NCBI GenBank assembly: GCA_963834965.1
Contig: CAWIEI010000033.1
Span: 62,001-126,000 of the forward strand
DNA length: 64,000 nt
Reading direction: 5' to 3'
DNA from: Fodinibacter sp963834965
GTDB taxonomy: Bacteria; Actinomycetota; Actinomycetes; Actinomycetales; Dermatophilaceae
Within the stretch, counting starts at the first letter, position 1. Each line of letters begins with the position of its first letter. The notes beneath the pieces are model-generated. The model was given only the letters and a program-made list of their open reading frames with translations. It ran no database searches and was not told the DNA's origin. Shown in pieces: positions 15,178 through 24,662 of this stretch. The position numbers and the translations under genes were made by a program.

Positions 15178-15918
15178 GTGTCCTCCCGTCCGAGCGTGGT
15201 GAGCGCCCTGGGCCGGCCACCGTTCGTGGCTGCCCTCGGCGTGCTGACCCTGCTCGTCGTGGTCTGGGCGGCCGCGGCGCCGCGGCCCCCGCGGGTGATC
15301 CCCGGGCTGCACGACGACGCGATCCTGGAGCAGCAGGCCGCGGCCGACGGCTTCGCGACCTTCAACGCCGACCTGACCCTGAAGCGCATCCCCGGCCCGT
15401 GGGAGCAGACCAGCGACGCCGTCGCACTGGTGTTGGGCTGGGCGACCATCGCCGTGCTGGTCGCCGGCGCCGGGTTCTGCGTCTACCTCATGATCCGGGC
15501 GTGGCGCGCCAGTCACGAGGACCGCACGCCCGAGGTCGACGACGCCCCGGACCTCGACCTGGAGGCCCTGGCCCTGGCCGTGTCGGGTGACGCGTCGCAA
15601 CGCCTCGACGCCCTGTCGGCCGGCACCCCCGCCGAGGGCATCATCTCCGCCTGGACCCACCTCGAGGCCACCCTTCACGAGGCCGGCCTGGCCCTGCCCC
15701 CGTCGCGCACCTCGACCGAGGTCAGCATCGACGTGCTGCGCCGGTTCTCGGTCGACGAGAGCACGCTGCGCACACTGGCGGGTCTCTACCGCGAGGCGCG
15801 CTGGTCTCGTCATCCGCTCACCGAGGACGACCGTCGCCGGGCCGCCGCGGCGTACGGCGCGCTCGACGTCGCGCTGCGGGCCGGGATGCCGGCGACCGGC
15901 CGGGGCGAGCGTGGCTGA
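15178..15918 (+). CDS. DUF4129 domain membrane protein
   Basis: A 246-residue protein with two transmembrane helices (about 15-37 and 85-108) and a C-terminal cytoplasmic DUF4129 domain. The domain is recognisable by RTSTEVSIDVLRRF, TLAGLYREARWSRHPL and AAYGALDVALR. DUF4129 proteins are standard partners of MoxR ATPase/DUF58 clusters, as here. GTG at 15178 gives a start just ahead of the first helix. It begins a five-gene set with 8-base or ATGA/GTGA overlaps. Confidence 0.75.
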   Translation: MSSRPSVVSALGRPPFVAALGVLTLLVVVWAAAAPRPPRVIPGLHDDAILEQQAAADGFATFNADLTLKRIPGPWEQTSDAVALVLGWATIAVLVAGAGFCVYLMIRAWRASHEDRTPEVDDAPDLDLEALALAVSGDASQRLDALSAGTPAEGIISAWTHLEATLHEAGLALPPSRTSTEVSIDVLRRFSVDESTLRTLAGLYREARWSRHPLTEDDRRRAAAAYGALDVALRAGMPATGRGERG

Positions 15919-16363
15919 CTCCGCACGTGCCAGGCTGCGCCCGCTGCTGATGGCGGGCGCCGGCCTGGTCGTCCTCGCGCTGGTGGTCGCCGCCCGCGGA
16001 CCGGTCGCACTCCTCGCGGTCGCGAGCGTCGCGGTGCTCGCCGGCTTCGTGCTGGCCGTGCCGCCGCTGCTGCGCCACGACGGCATCGACTGGGACTGGC
16101 TGCCCGACCGGGCGGTCGAGGTGCCCCCCGAGCCGGGCATCGCCAACCTGCGCCGGCTGCTCGCCCCGACTCCCGGGGACACCGCCGCCCCCGAGCAGCT
16201 GCAGCTGCTGGTGCGCGCCATCGCCGCCGACCGGGCCGACGGTACGGCCTACGGCGACGGCCGCCTCGCCGCCTACCTCGCCCGCCCGCCTCGCGCGCTC
16301 GACCTCGCCGAGGCCGATGCCGTGATCACCGAGCTCGAAGCCCTACCGATCCAGGAGACCTGA
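15911..16363 (+). CDS. two-helix membrane protein of the MoxR-DUF58 operon
   Basis: A 150-residue protein with two adjacent hydrophobic helices near the N terminus (about 12-55) and a soluble C-terminal half containing DWDWLPDRAVEVPPEPG. GTG at 15911 overlaps the previous gene by 8 bases, and the stop directly abuts the MoxR start. I do not recognise the family. Its position suggests an accessory membrane factor of the MoxR system. Confidence 0.65.
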   Translation: MADSARARLRPLLMAGAGLVVLALVVAARGPVALLAVASVAVLAGFVLAVPPLLRHDGIDWDWLPDRAVEVPPEPGIANLRRLLAPTPGDTAAPEQLQLLVRAIAADRADGTAYGDGRLAAYLARPPRALDLAEADAVITELEALPIQET

Positions 16364-17325
<962 letters not shown>

Positions 17326-17329
<4 letters not shown>

Positions 17330-18669
17330 GGTCCCCGTGGCGACCGACCCGGGCGCTCGGGCGAGCCACGGCGGTCGGGTTCGTGCTGCTCGCCGCCGCG
17401 GCGGCTTCCGGCCGCGGGGACCTCGCCGTCATCGGTGTCCCCCTGGCCGCCCTGGTCGTGTGGGCGGTGGCGACCCGGCCGACCGCCGTGCCGACGGTGC
17501 AGAGCCGGCTCAGCACCGCGGTCGCCCACGAGGGCGACTCCATGACCTGGCGGGTAGACGTCACCACGGTGCCCGGCCTGCGCGACGTCGTCGGGCACCT
17601 GCCCGGCGACCGCTGGACCACCACGACGCCCCAGCACGGCCACGTCGCCGCGGCACCCACCGGTGCGGCGACCGTGCCGATGGCGGTGGTGGCCACGGTC
17701 GACCGCTGGGGCGTGCGCCGGCTGGGCCCGGCGCAGGTGGGCGGCTTCGGCGCCTTCGCCGGCTTCGCCTGGATCTGGTCGGAGCAGCGGGTCGAGACGG
17801 TCGCCGCGGTGCCCACGCCGGGCGTGTTCACGTCGCGGGCCGCCCTCCCCCACCCGGTGGGGCTGGTCGGGCAGCACCGCAGCGCCCGGGTCGGGGGAGG
17901 CACCGAGCTGGCCGAGATCCGGCCGTTCCGCACCGGCGACCGGCTGCGCCGCATCCACTGGCCGGTGTCGCTGCGCACCGGCGCCCTGCACGTCACGACG
18001 ACCTACGCCGACCAGGATGCCGAGGTGCACCTCGTGCTCGACGCCATCCGCGACCTCGGGGAGCGCGACGCGGACACCGGGCGGCGCTCCAGCCTCGACG
18101 TGGCGGTCGAGGCGGCCGGCGCGGTGGCGGCGCACTACCTGAGCACCGGTGACCGGGTCGGCCTGTCCGTGCTCGGCGGGGGCGGCGTGGTCGAGGTGCC
18201 CGCCGTCGGCGGCCACCACCAGCTCGCTCGCGTGCTGCTCGGGCTGGGCCGGGCCGAGCCCAGCCGGGGCACCGTGGGCGACGAGCGGGCGCTGCGGGCC
18301 CAGCTGCGCCGCAGCATCCCGCCAGGCGCCTTCGTGGTGCTCCTGTCCGCCCTGGTATCGGCGGAGCCGCTGGCCCACGCCGTGCGGCTGGCCCGCAGCG
18401 GCCACGGGGTCGTGGTGGTCGACACCCTGCCGGTCGAGCTGCAGGGGCCGGAGGCCACCGACGACGCACTGTGTGCGGCGACCGGCGTCGACGACGCCCG
18501 GCTGGCGCGGCTCGTCTGGCGGCTGCGGCTGCTCGACCGCGGGCGCGAGGCCCACCGGTGCGCGATGGCCGGAGTACCGGTGATCGCCTGGCGCGGCCCC
18601 GGCTCGCTCGACACCGTGCTGCGGCAGGCGGCGCGCCGGTCACGGGCCCCACGGGTGGCCAGCCGATGA
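17326..18669 (+). CDS. DUF58 domain protein (MoxR partner)
   Basis: A 447-residue protein with two N-terminal hydrophobic helices and the DUF58 signature ELAEIRPFRTGDRLRRIHWP around residues 190-215. The rest is a VWA-like alpha/beta domain, seen in DAEVHLVLDAIRDLG, without an intact MIDAS DxSxS that I can read. GTG at 17326 overlaps the moxR stop (GTGA). It likely works at the membrane with the MoxR ATPase. Confidence 0.88.
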
Positions 18670-19184
18670 TCCCCAACCGCACCTGGCGGCGCGCGATGGT
18701 CGCAACCATCGTGCTCGCCGACCTCGTGATCCTGCTGGTAGCCGCCGTCGGGGTGGCCACCTTCGTTCCCTTCGCGCTCGTCGTGCTCGCGCTCGGCACC
18801 TGGTGGGCGCTGGTCCGCCCCGGCGGGTGGGGTGCGTTCACGCTCGTGGTGCTGCAGGTGCTGTGCGCCACCGTGCCGGCCGGCGCGCCGACGAGCTGGG
18901 CGCAGTGGGCCCTGGCCGCGGCGGCCGGCTGCGCGGTGCTGCTCACCCATCTGGCCCTCACCCTGCTGGGGTCGTGGCCGGTGCGGGCCGCCCTGCCGCG
19001 CGAGACGGCGCTGCGCTGGGGCGGTCAGGCGGCCGCGCTGGTCTGGACGGCGATCGGTGCGGCGCTGCTCGGCGCCCTGGCCACCACGACGCCGCTGGGC
19101 TGGGCGCCATGGATCGGCGCCATCGGGCTGGCCCTGATCGCCGGCACCGTCTGGCAGGTGCGGTTCAACACCCGCAAGGTCTGA
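18666..19184 (+). CDS. small polytopic membrane protein ending the MoxR-DUF58 operon
   Basis: A 172-residue protein with about five transmembrane helices and a basic N terminus (MIPNRTWRRAM). The ATG overlaps the DUF58 stop (ATGA). I do not recognise the family. Tight coupling suggests it belongs to the same membrane complex. A G/C-only inverted repeat follows the stop. Confidence 0.7.
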   Translation: MIPNRTWRRAMVATIVLADLVILLVAAVGVATFVPFALVVLALGTWWALVRPGGWGAFTLVVLQVLCATVPAGAPTSWAQWALAAAAGCAVLLTHLALTLLGSWPVRAALPRETALRWGGQAAALVWTAIGAALLGALATTTPLGWAPWIGAIGLALIAGTVWQVRFNTRKV

Positions 19185-19185
19185 G

Positions 19186-19227
19186 CCGGGCGGCCGGGGC
19201 CGGGGCCGGGCCCCGGCCGGGCCGGGC
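19186..19227. terminator. GC-only inverted repeat between convergent operon and clpX
   Basis: A run of CCGG/GGCC blocks lies between the converging stop codons. The clearest arm pair is CCGGGGC with GCCCCGG at 19200-19216. It could terminate in both directions, though it has no T-run. Confidence 0.5.
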
Positions 19228-19234
19228 TGAGCGG

Positions 19235-20524
19235 TCAGGCTGAGCGCTTGCGCGGGGTGCGCTTGCGACCGGACTCGGTGTCGTCGTGCCGCACGATGGT
19301 CGGGTTGACGTTCTTGTAGACGACCTCGCCGGTGATGACCACCTTGGCGATCTCGTCGTCGCTGGGCACGTCGAACATGACCGGGAGGAGGACCTCCTCC
19401 ATGATGGCGCGCAGGCCGCGGGCGCCGGTGCCCCGGGCCAGGGCCTGGTCGGCGAGGGCCTCGATGGCGTCGTCGGTGAACTCCAGCGCCACGCCGTCGA
19501 TCTCGAACATCTTCTGGTACTGCTTGACCAGCGCGTTGCGCGGCTCGGTGAGGATGCGCACGAGGGAGGCCGTGTCGAGCGGGGCGACGGTGGTGATGAC
19601 CGGCAGCCGGCCGATGAACTCGGGGATCAGGCCGAACTTCATCAGGTCTTCCGGCATCACCTCGTGGATGCTCTCGGCGAGGTCCTTGGGCGTGTGCAGC
19701 TCGGAGCCGAAGCCCAGGCCCTTCTTGCCGTTGCGCGACTCGATGAGCTTCTCCAGGCCGGCGAACGCGCCGCCGACGATGAACAGCACGTTGGTGGTGT
19801 CGATCTGGATGAACTCCTGGTGCGGGTGCTTGCGCCCACCCTGCGGCGGCACCGACGCCGTGGTGCCCTCGAGGATCTTCAGCAGCGCCTGCTGCACGCC
19901 CTCACCGGACACGTCGCGGGTGATCGACGGGTTCTCGCTCTTGCGGGCGATCTTGTCGACCTCGTCGATGTAGATGATGCCGGTCTCGGCCTTCTTGACG
20001 TCGTAGTCGGCGGCCTGGATGAGCTTGAGCAGGATGTTCTCGACGTCCTCACCGACGTAGCCGGCCTCGGTCAGGGCCGTGGCGTCGGCAATGGCGAACG
20101 GCACGTTGAGCATCTTGGCCAGGGTCTGCGCGAGGTAGGTCTTGCCGCACCCGGTGGGCCCGATGAGCAGGATGTTGGACTTGGAGATGTCGACGTGGTC
20201 GGGATCCTTCTTGCCCAGCGCCGACTCGCCCGCCTGGATGCGCTTGTAGTGGTTGTAGACGGCCACCGCGAGCGCCTTCTTGGCGACGTCCTGGCCGATG
20301 ACGTACTGCTCGAGGAAGTCGAAGATCTCGCGCGGCTTGGGCAGCTCGTCGAGCCCGAGCTCGCTGGACTCGGCGAGCTCCTCCTCGATGATCTCGTTGC
20401 ACAGGTCGATGCACTCGTCACAGATGTACACACCCGGCCCCGCGATGAGCTTCTTGACCTGCTTCTGTGACTTGCCACAGAAGGAGCACTTCAGCAGGTC
20501 GCTGGTCTCTCCCACGCGTGCCAC
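19235..20524 (-). CDS. clpX: ATP-dependent Clp protease ATP-binding subunit ClpX
   Basis: A 429-residue AAA+ unfoldase. The N-terminal C4 zinc finger (CSFCGKS and CDECIDLC) is followed by Walker A GPTGCGKT, Walker B IIYIDEVDK and the pore-loop region GYVGEDVE. LGFG occupies the position of the IGF loop that docks on ClpP. GTG at 20524 has GAGGGAAGG upstream and matches the usual family start. It lies downstream of clpP1P2 on the same strand, separated by a strong hairpin, so it probably has its own promoter. Confidence 0.96.
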   Translation of the reverse strand: MARVGETSDLLKCSFCGKSQKQVKKLIAGPGVYICDECIDLCNEIIEEELAESSELGLDELPKPREIFDFLEQYVIGQDVAKKALAVAVYNHYKRIQAGESALGKKDPDHVDISKSNILLIGPTGCGKTYLAQTLAKMLNVPFAIADATALTEAGYVGEDVENILLKLIQAADYDVKKAETGIIYIDEVDKIARKSENPSITRDVSGEGVQQALLKILEGTTASVPPQGGRKHPHQEFIQIDTTNVLFIVGGAFAGLEKLIESRNGKKGLGFGSELHTPKDLAESIHEVMPEDLMKFGLIPEFIGRLPVITTVAPLDTASLVRILTEPRNALVKQYQKMFEIDGVALEFTDDAIEALADQALARGTGARGLRAIMEEVLLPVMFDVPSDDEIAKVVITGEVVYKNVNPTIVRHDDTESGRKRTPRKRSA

Positions 20525-20679
20525 GAATGCACCTTCCCTCGGCTCGAGCAACGTCCCCGACGCTACCTGCCGGCGCGGGTCACCGCATCCATTCAAGCCC
20601 GGCGAGGCCCGGCGCGTCGCGTGGTTCCGCTGACAGCGCAACACCCGCGCCGACGGCGGATGCCGCCCACCCACGACGC

Positions 20680-20717
20680 ACGGATGCCGCCCGCTCTGGG
20701 AAGCGGACGGCATCCGT
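20680..20717 (-). terminator. strong hairpin between clpP2 and clpX with GGATGCCG arms
   Basis: Two 16-base arms (20680-20695 and 20702-20717) pair with one mismatch around a six-base loop. It lies just past the clpP2 stop and about 155 bases before clpX. The arms contain the frequent octamer CGGATGCC. Another single CGGATGCCG lies at about 20668. Confidence 0.7.
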
Positions 20718-20736
20718 CGGTGTCTGGGTGGGAACC

Positions 20737-21381
20737 TCAGACGGTGTTCTTGCGCGAGGCGAGGACCTCGTCGATCAGCCCGTACTCCTTGGCCGCCGCG
20801 GCGGACAGGATCTTGTCGCGCTCGATGTCCTTGCGGACCAGCTCGACGTCGCGGCCGGAGTGCTGCGCGATGGTGTCCTCGAGCCAGCCGCGCATCCGGA
20901 TGATCTCGTTGGCGTGGATCTCGAGGTCGGAGGCCATGCCGCCGGTGCCCTCGATCGCGGGCTGGTGGATGAGCACCCGGCTGTTGGGCAGCGCGAACCG
21001 CTTGCCCGCGGCACCGGCGCCGAGCAGCACGGCCGCGGCGGATGCGGCCTGCCCGATGACGAAGGTCTGCACGTCGGGGCGGATGTACTGCATCGTGTCG
21101 TAGATCGCGGTCATCGCGGTGAACGAGCCACCGGGGCTGTTGATGTACATCAGGATGTCGCGGTCGGGGTCCTGCGACTCCAGCACGATGAGCTGCGCGA
21201 TGACGTCGTCGGCGGAGGCGTCGTCGACCTGCACCCCGAGGAAGATGATGCGGTCCTCGAAGAGCTTGGTGTAGGGGTCGAGACGCTTCATGCCGTAGGA
21301 GGTGCGCTCCTCGAACTGCGGCAGGATGTAGCGGCTGGACGGGCCGGGGACGTGCAGGCGGCTGGTCAGGTCTGAGTTCAT
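20737..21381 (-). CDS. clpP2: ATP-dependent Clp protease proteolytic subunit (ClpP2)
   Basis: A 214-residue ClpP serine peptidase. The catalytic Ser is in GQAASAAAVLL, the His in VLIHQPAI and the Asp in ERDKILSA. INSPGG gives the substrate-binding strand. ATG at 21381 follows GAGAAGA. It is 29 bases downstream of its paralogue. Actinobacteria assemble mixed ClpP1P2 tetradecamers. Confidence 0.95.
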   Translation of the reverse strand: MNSDLTSRLHVPGPSSRYILPQFEERTSYGMKRLDPYTKLFEDRIIFLGVQVDDASADDVIAQLIVLESQDPDRDILMYINSPGGSFTAMTAIYDTMQYIRPDVQTFVIGQAASAAAVLLGAGAAGKRFALPNSRVLIHQPAIEGTGGMASDLEIHANEIIRMRGWLEDTIAQHSGRDVELVRKDIERDKILSAAAAKEYGLIDEVLASRKNTV

Positions 21382-21410
21382 GGTCTTCTCTCGGGTCGTC
21401 TCGGCCGTGG

Positions 21411-22034
21411 TCAGGAGGTCACCGGGTTGTCGACCCCGGGACCCGCCATCGTCGCCTTGGTGATGACCTGGTCGACGAAGCCGTAGACCTTGGCCTCCTC
21501 GGCGGTGAACCACCGGTCGCGGTCGGAGTCCATCTCGATCTGGTCGACGCTCTGGCCGGTGTGCTGGGCGATGAGCTGGGCCATCTGCTTCTTGATGTGC
21601 AGCAGCTGCTCGGCCTGGATCTTGATGTCGGATGCCGTGCCGCCGATGCCGCCCGAGGGCTGGTGCATCATGACCCGCGCGTGCGGGGTCGCGTAGCGCT
21701 TGCCGGGCTCGCCGGCCGACAGCAGGAACTGGCCCATCGAGGCCGCCATGCCCATGGCCACGGTGGCGACGTCGTTGGGGATCCACTGCATGACGTCGAA
21801 GATCGCCATGCCCGCGGTGACCGAGCCACCCGGGGAGTTGATGTAGAGCCAGATGTCCTTGGTGGGGTCCTCGGCGGCGAGCAGGAGCATCTGGGCGCAG
21901 ATCGCGTTCGCGTTGTCGTCGCGCACGTCGGATCCGAGGAAGATGATCCGCTCCTTGAGGAGGCGGTTGTAGATGTGGTCGTCCAGGCCCGTCTGGGGGC
22001 CCGGGCCGGCGGCGACGATCTCGGTGCTGGTCAC
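21411..22034 (-). CDS. clpP1: ATP-dependent Clp protease proteolytic subunit (ClpP1)
   Basis: A 207-residue ClpP paralogue. The catalytic Ser is in GMAASMGQFLL, the His in VMMHQPSGG and the Asp in DSDRDRWF. The start is GTG at 22034 with GAGGAGCG upstream. It is the promoter-proximal gene of clpP1P2. A ClgR-type box lies about 90 bases upstream of the start, with a -10-like TAGGGT (22078-22083) between. Confidence 0.95.
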   Translation of the reverse strand: MTSTEIVAAGPGPQTGLDDHIYNRLLKERIIFLGSDVRDDNANAICAQMLLLAAEDPTKDIWLYINSPGGSVTAGMAIFDVMQWIPNDVATVAMGMAASMGQFLLSAGEPGKRYATPHARVMMHQPSGGIGGTASDIKIQAEQLLHIKKQMAQLIAQHTGQSVDQIEMDSDRDRWFTAEEAKVYGFVDQVITKATMAGPGVDNPVTS

Positions 22035-22121
22035 GCTGGAGACGCTCCTCGTCAGGTCGGGTGGTGCTTGTCGTTGACCCTAACGCCGGACCTCCACCGC
22101 GCACTCCCCGGTCCGCCGGAT

Positions 22122-22135
22122 GTTCGCCGTGGGCG
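22122..22135 (-). promoter_or_regulatory. ClgR-type box upstream of clpP1P2
   Basis: The forward strand reads GTTCGC-CGTGG-GCG, an exact fit to the GTTCGC-N5-GCG consensus reported for the actinobacterial Clp regulator ClgR. The extended site GTTCGCCGTGGGCGCAAC is partly palindromic. It is about 40-55 bases upstream of a -10-like TAGGGT, a position suited to an activator. Confidence 0.65.
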
Positions 22136-22165
22136 CAACGGGTGGTACTGGGGACACCGCGGACG

Positions 22166-22204
22166 CCGACGGGGGCGGAGCCACGATGGCTCCGCCCCCG
22201 TCGG
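22166..22204 (-). terminator. perfect 18-bp hairpin after the SHOCT gene
   Basis: Arms at 22166-22183 and 22187-22204 are exactly complementary around a three-base loop. The hairpin lies just past the stop of the SHOCT gene on the minus strand and upstream of clpP1. It should insulate the clpP1P2 promoter from read-through. Confidence 0.85.
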
Positions 22205-22215
22205 TGTGGGTCAGG

Positions 22216-22614
22216 TCAGGCGAGGGCCTTGGCCTTGAGGGAGTCGAACTCCTCCTGGCTGATCGCACCCGAGTCGAGCAGCGACTTGGCGTGGGTGATC
22301 TGCTCCGCCGGGCTGGCCGACTGGGCGGCGACCGACTTGATGTACTTCTCCTGCTGGGCCTGCGCGTCGGCGACGGCGGCCATCTGGCGCTCGCCCATGC
22401 TGCGGCCGCGAGCGATCAGGTAGATCAGGGCACCGAACCACGGCACGAAGATCAGCAGGATGACCCAGCCGGCCTTGCCCCAGCCGCTGACCGTGTGGTC
22501 GCTGAACAGGTCGAAGACGCAACGGAACCAGATGAAGATGGCCGAGATCCAGATGAAGATCCAGAAGCTCCAGAGGAGGACTTCCCCGAAGCTGTTGATG
22601 TTGTTGGTACCCAT
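22216..22614 (-). CDS. PLDc_N / SHOCT domain small membrane protein
   Basis: A 132-residue protein. Two hydrophobic helices (about 8-32 and 46-68, with WVILLIFVPWFGALIYLIAR typical of PLDc_N-type cardiolipin-synthase-like N-terminal domains) precede a short Ala/Gln-rich stretch. A C-terminal SHOCT motif follows (AKSLLDSGAISQEEFDSLKA). ATG at 22614 follows AAAGGTG. Such proteins are common in actinobacteria and lack known function. A strong terminator follows. Confidence 0.85.
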   Translation of the reverse strand: MGTNNINSFGEVLLWSFWIFIWISAIFIWFRCVFDLFSDHTVSGWGKAGWVILLIFVPWFGALIYLIARGRSMGERQMAAVADAQAQQEKYIKSVAAQSASPAEQITHAKSLLDSGAISQEEFDSLKAKALA

Positions 22615-22708
22615 CGTCGTGAGTCACCTTTCAGGTGGTGGTGGTGGTGGTGAGGGTAGTGCTGGTGCTGCGGGGGGTGGTGCAGGCGCACCGGGGATGC
22701 GTGCCGAT

Positions 22709-23257
22709 TCAGCCGGAGGCCAGCTGGTCGATGCACACCGTGATCGCCAGGATGAGCGCGTCGTTCTGACCGGGCGTCACCTCGACGCCGTAGGTGTCGC
22801 GCACCCGGAACCACTTCTTGGAGACCTCGGCGATCTTGGTGCCGTCTGCCTCGATCTCGAACTCGTGGTCGACGATGTTGCCCTGGGCCGACAGCTCTGC
22901 GCCTCCGGCCACGTCGATCGAGAAGCGGTCGCGCAGCGGCGAGACCATCGCCTTCTTCACCGTGGCGAGGGAGGAGCCGTCGGGGCCCTCGATCTCCATG
23001 ACGTCGCGGACGTGGACCGGGCGGTCCTGGATCTTCGCGAGCTCGTGGCCCTGCGGGTCCTCGATGACGAGGGTCTGGCGCACCCGCAACGCCTTGCCGT
23101 TGACCTTGAAGGCGCGACGTCCGTCCTCGTCCTCGATCCAGCTGTCGTCACCGATCGACAGGAGCCTCTCGCGCATCTGGTAGCGCGTCGCGTCTCCTCG
23201 CCGGCCGAACGTCTGGCGCTCGTCTCGACGCGCCTCTCGCCTGTCGTGGCCGAGCAT
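22709..23257 (-). CDS. LURP-one-related / scramblase-like protein
   Basis: A 182-residue protein with the repetitive beta-strand pattern of LURP-one-related (Tubby-like) proteins. Readable segments include YQMRERLLSIGDDSWIEDED, VNGKALRVRQTLVIED and VSKKWFRVRDTYGVEV. The N terminus is short and Arg-rich. Bacterial members are uncharacterised, although the fold binds membranes or phospholipids in eukaryotes. It lies 94 bases upstream of the SHOCT gene on the same strand; the spacer is a GT-rich low-complexity run. Confidence 0.8.
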   Translation of the reverse strand: MLGHDRREARRDERQTFGRRGDATRYQMRERLLSIGDDSWIEDEDGRRAFKVNGKALRVRQTLVIEDPQGHELAKIQDRPVHVRDVMEIEGPDGSSLATVKKAMVSPLRDRFSIDVAGGAELSAQGNIVDHEFEIEADGTKIAEVSKKWFRVRDTYGVEVTPGQNDALILAITVCIDQLASG

Positions 23258-23369
23258 GCTAAGCCTGCTTTCACTTCCGGGTCAGGGCGCTGACGACCAG
23301 GGCCCCTGCCCGGTAATCGTCGACGCTGGACCGTCGCGCCGCATCACCTTAGATGGGTGAGGGCGGGGC

Positions 23370-24581
23370 TCACCTGGGAGCCGGCTGGCGCACCGCCGGC
23401 ACGACGGCCAGGGCCAGGATGGCCAGCGCTCCGACCACGGTGAGGGAGCGCAGGACGCCGACCCGGTCGCCGAGCAGGCCCAGCACGGGCGGACCGGCGA
23501 GGAAGGCGGCGTAGCCGATGGTCGCGACGACCGACATCCGGGCCGCGGCCCGCTCGGGCTCGTCGGCCGAGGCGCTCATACCGACCGGGAAGCCGAGCGC
23601 GGCGCCGATGCCCCAGACGGCGGTGCCGACGAAGGCGACCCATGCGCTGCCGAGGATGACGAGGGCGGCGCCGAGGGCCGCGAGGGCGAAGCTGACCCGC
23701 AGCACCGGGACCCGCCCGTAGCGGTCGAGCAGCCCGGTGCCGGCGATCCGGCCCACCGTCATGAAGGTGAGGAAGGTGGCGAACGCCAGCACGCCCATCC
23801 ACTGCTGCAGGTCGTGGCCCTCGACGAACGCGACGGCGAGCCAGTCGTTGGCCGTGCCCTCGGTGAAGGCCGCGGCGAAGACGACCACGCCGATGAGCAG
23901 GGTGCGCGGCTCGAGCCACGCCGAGCGGTGCCGCTTGCGCGCCTCCCGGGCGGCGGCCGGCTGCTCCGTGGTGCGCGGGAGGAATCGCGGGAGGGCCCAC
24001 CAGGCCAGCGCCACGGTGATGACCGTGGCGCCGAGGAAGTGCACGGTCAGTGGCACGCCGGCGCGCGACATGGCGGCGCCGACCAGCGCGGAGACGACGG
24101 TGCCGCCACTGAAGGCCGCGTGGAAGTGCGGCATCACCGAGGTGCCCAGGTGGCGCTCGACGTCGGCGCCCTCGAGGTTCATCGACACGTCCCAGATCCC
24201 CACGCCGAGGCCGATGAAGAACAGCCCGGCCGCCACGGCCGCGCGGGGTCCGTGGCTGTCGACGACCAGGCCCACGGCGAGCAGCCCGGTGAGCGCCAGG
24301 CCCATCCCCAGGGCGACGGAACGGGTGGACCCGATCCGGTCGGAGATGCGCCCGGCCAGCGGCAGGCCGACGACCGACCCGACGCTCGCGGCGAACAGGG
24401 TCAGCCCCAGCTGGCCCGCGGTGAGGCCGAGGGACTGCTTGGTGTCGGCGATCCGGCCGGCCCACGACGCGAAGACCAGCCCGGCGAGGGTGAAGGTGAC
24501 GAAGACGGCCAGCCGGGCGCTGGTGACGCGCTCGCGCGGGATGCTCGGCGAGGCGCTGGTGAGGTCGGGGGTGGCGGACAA
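23370..24581 (-). CDS. MFS transporter, divergent from a LacI regulator
   Basis: A polytopic major-facilitator protein of about 403 residues with 12 predicted helices, including GRISDRIGSTRSVALGMG (loop 2-3 signature). TTG at 24581 is chosen as start because GAGGAA lies seven bases ahead and any longer version would translate the operator sequence itself. Related MFS proteins near LacI regulators carry sugars or act as sugar effluxers; the substrate is unknown. Expression is probably controlled by the adjacent LacI protein through tandem palindromes in the 81-base spacer. Confidence 0.8.
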   Translation of the reverse strand: MSATPDLTSASPSIPRERVTSARLAVFVTFTLAGLVFASWAGRIADTKQSLGLTAGQLGLTLFAASVGSVVGLPLAGRISDRIGSTRSVALGMGLALTGLLAVGLVVDSHGPRAAVAAGLFFIGLGVGIWDVSMNLEGADVERHLGTSVMPHFHAAFSGGTVVSALVGAAMSRAGVPLTVHFLGATVITVALAWWALPRFLPRTTEQPAAAREARKRHRSAWLEPRTLLIGVVVFAAAFTEGTANDWLAVAFVEGHDLQQWMGVLAFATFLTFMTVGRIAGTGLLDRYGRVPVLRVSFALAALGAALVILGSAWVAFVGTAVWGIGAALGFPVGMSASADEPERAAARMSVVATIGYAAFLAGPPVLGLLGDRVGVLRSLTVVGALAILALAVVPAVRQPAPR

Positions 24582-24621
24582 CGCGGGTTCCTCGGCGGGT
24601 GTCGGGGCGGGCGGTGCTGGG

Positions 24622-24649
24622 TCGAATCGATTCGATCGAATCGATTCGA
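24622..24649. promoter_or_regulatory. two adjacent 14-bp perfect palindromes (LacI-type operators)
   Basis: TCGAATCGATTCGA occurs twice without a gap, at 24622-24635 and 24636-24649, each perfectly self-complementary with a central CG. They lie between the divergent MFS and lacI starts, ending only 13 bases before the regulator's start codon. This is the expected place for an autoregulated LacI-family operator. Confidence 0.85.
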
Positions 24650-24662
24650 TATTGTGTCCCCC

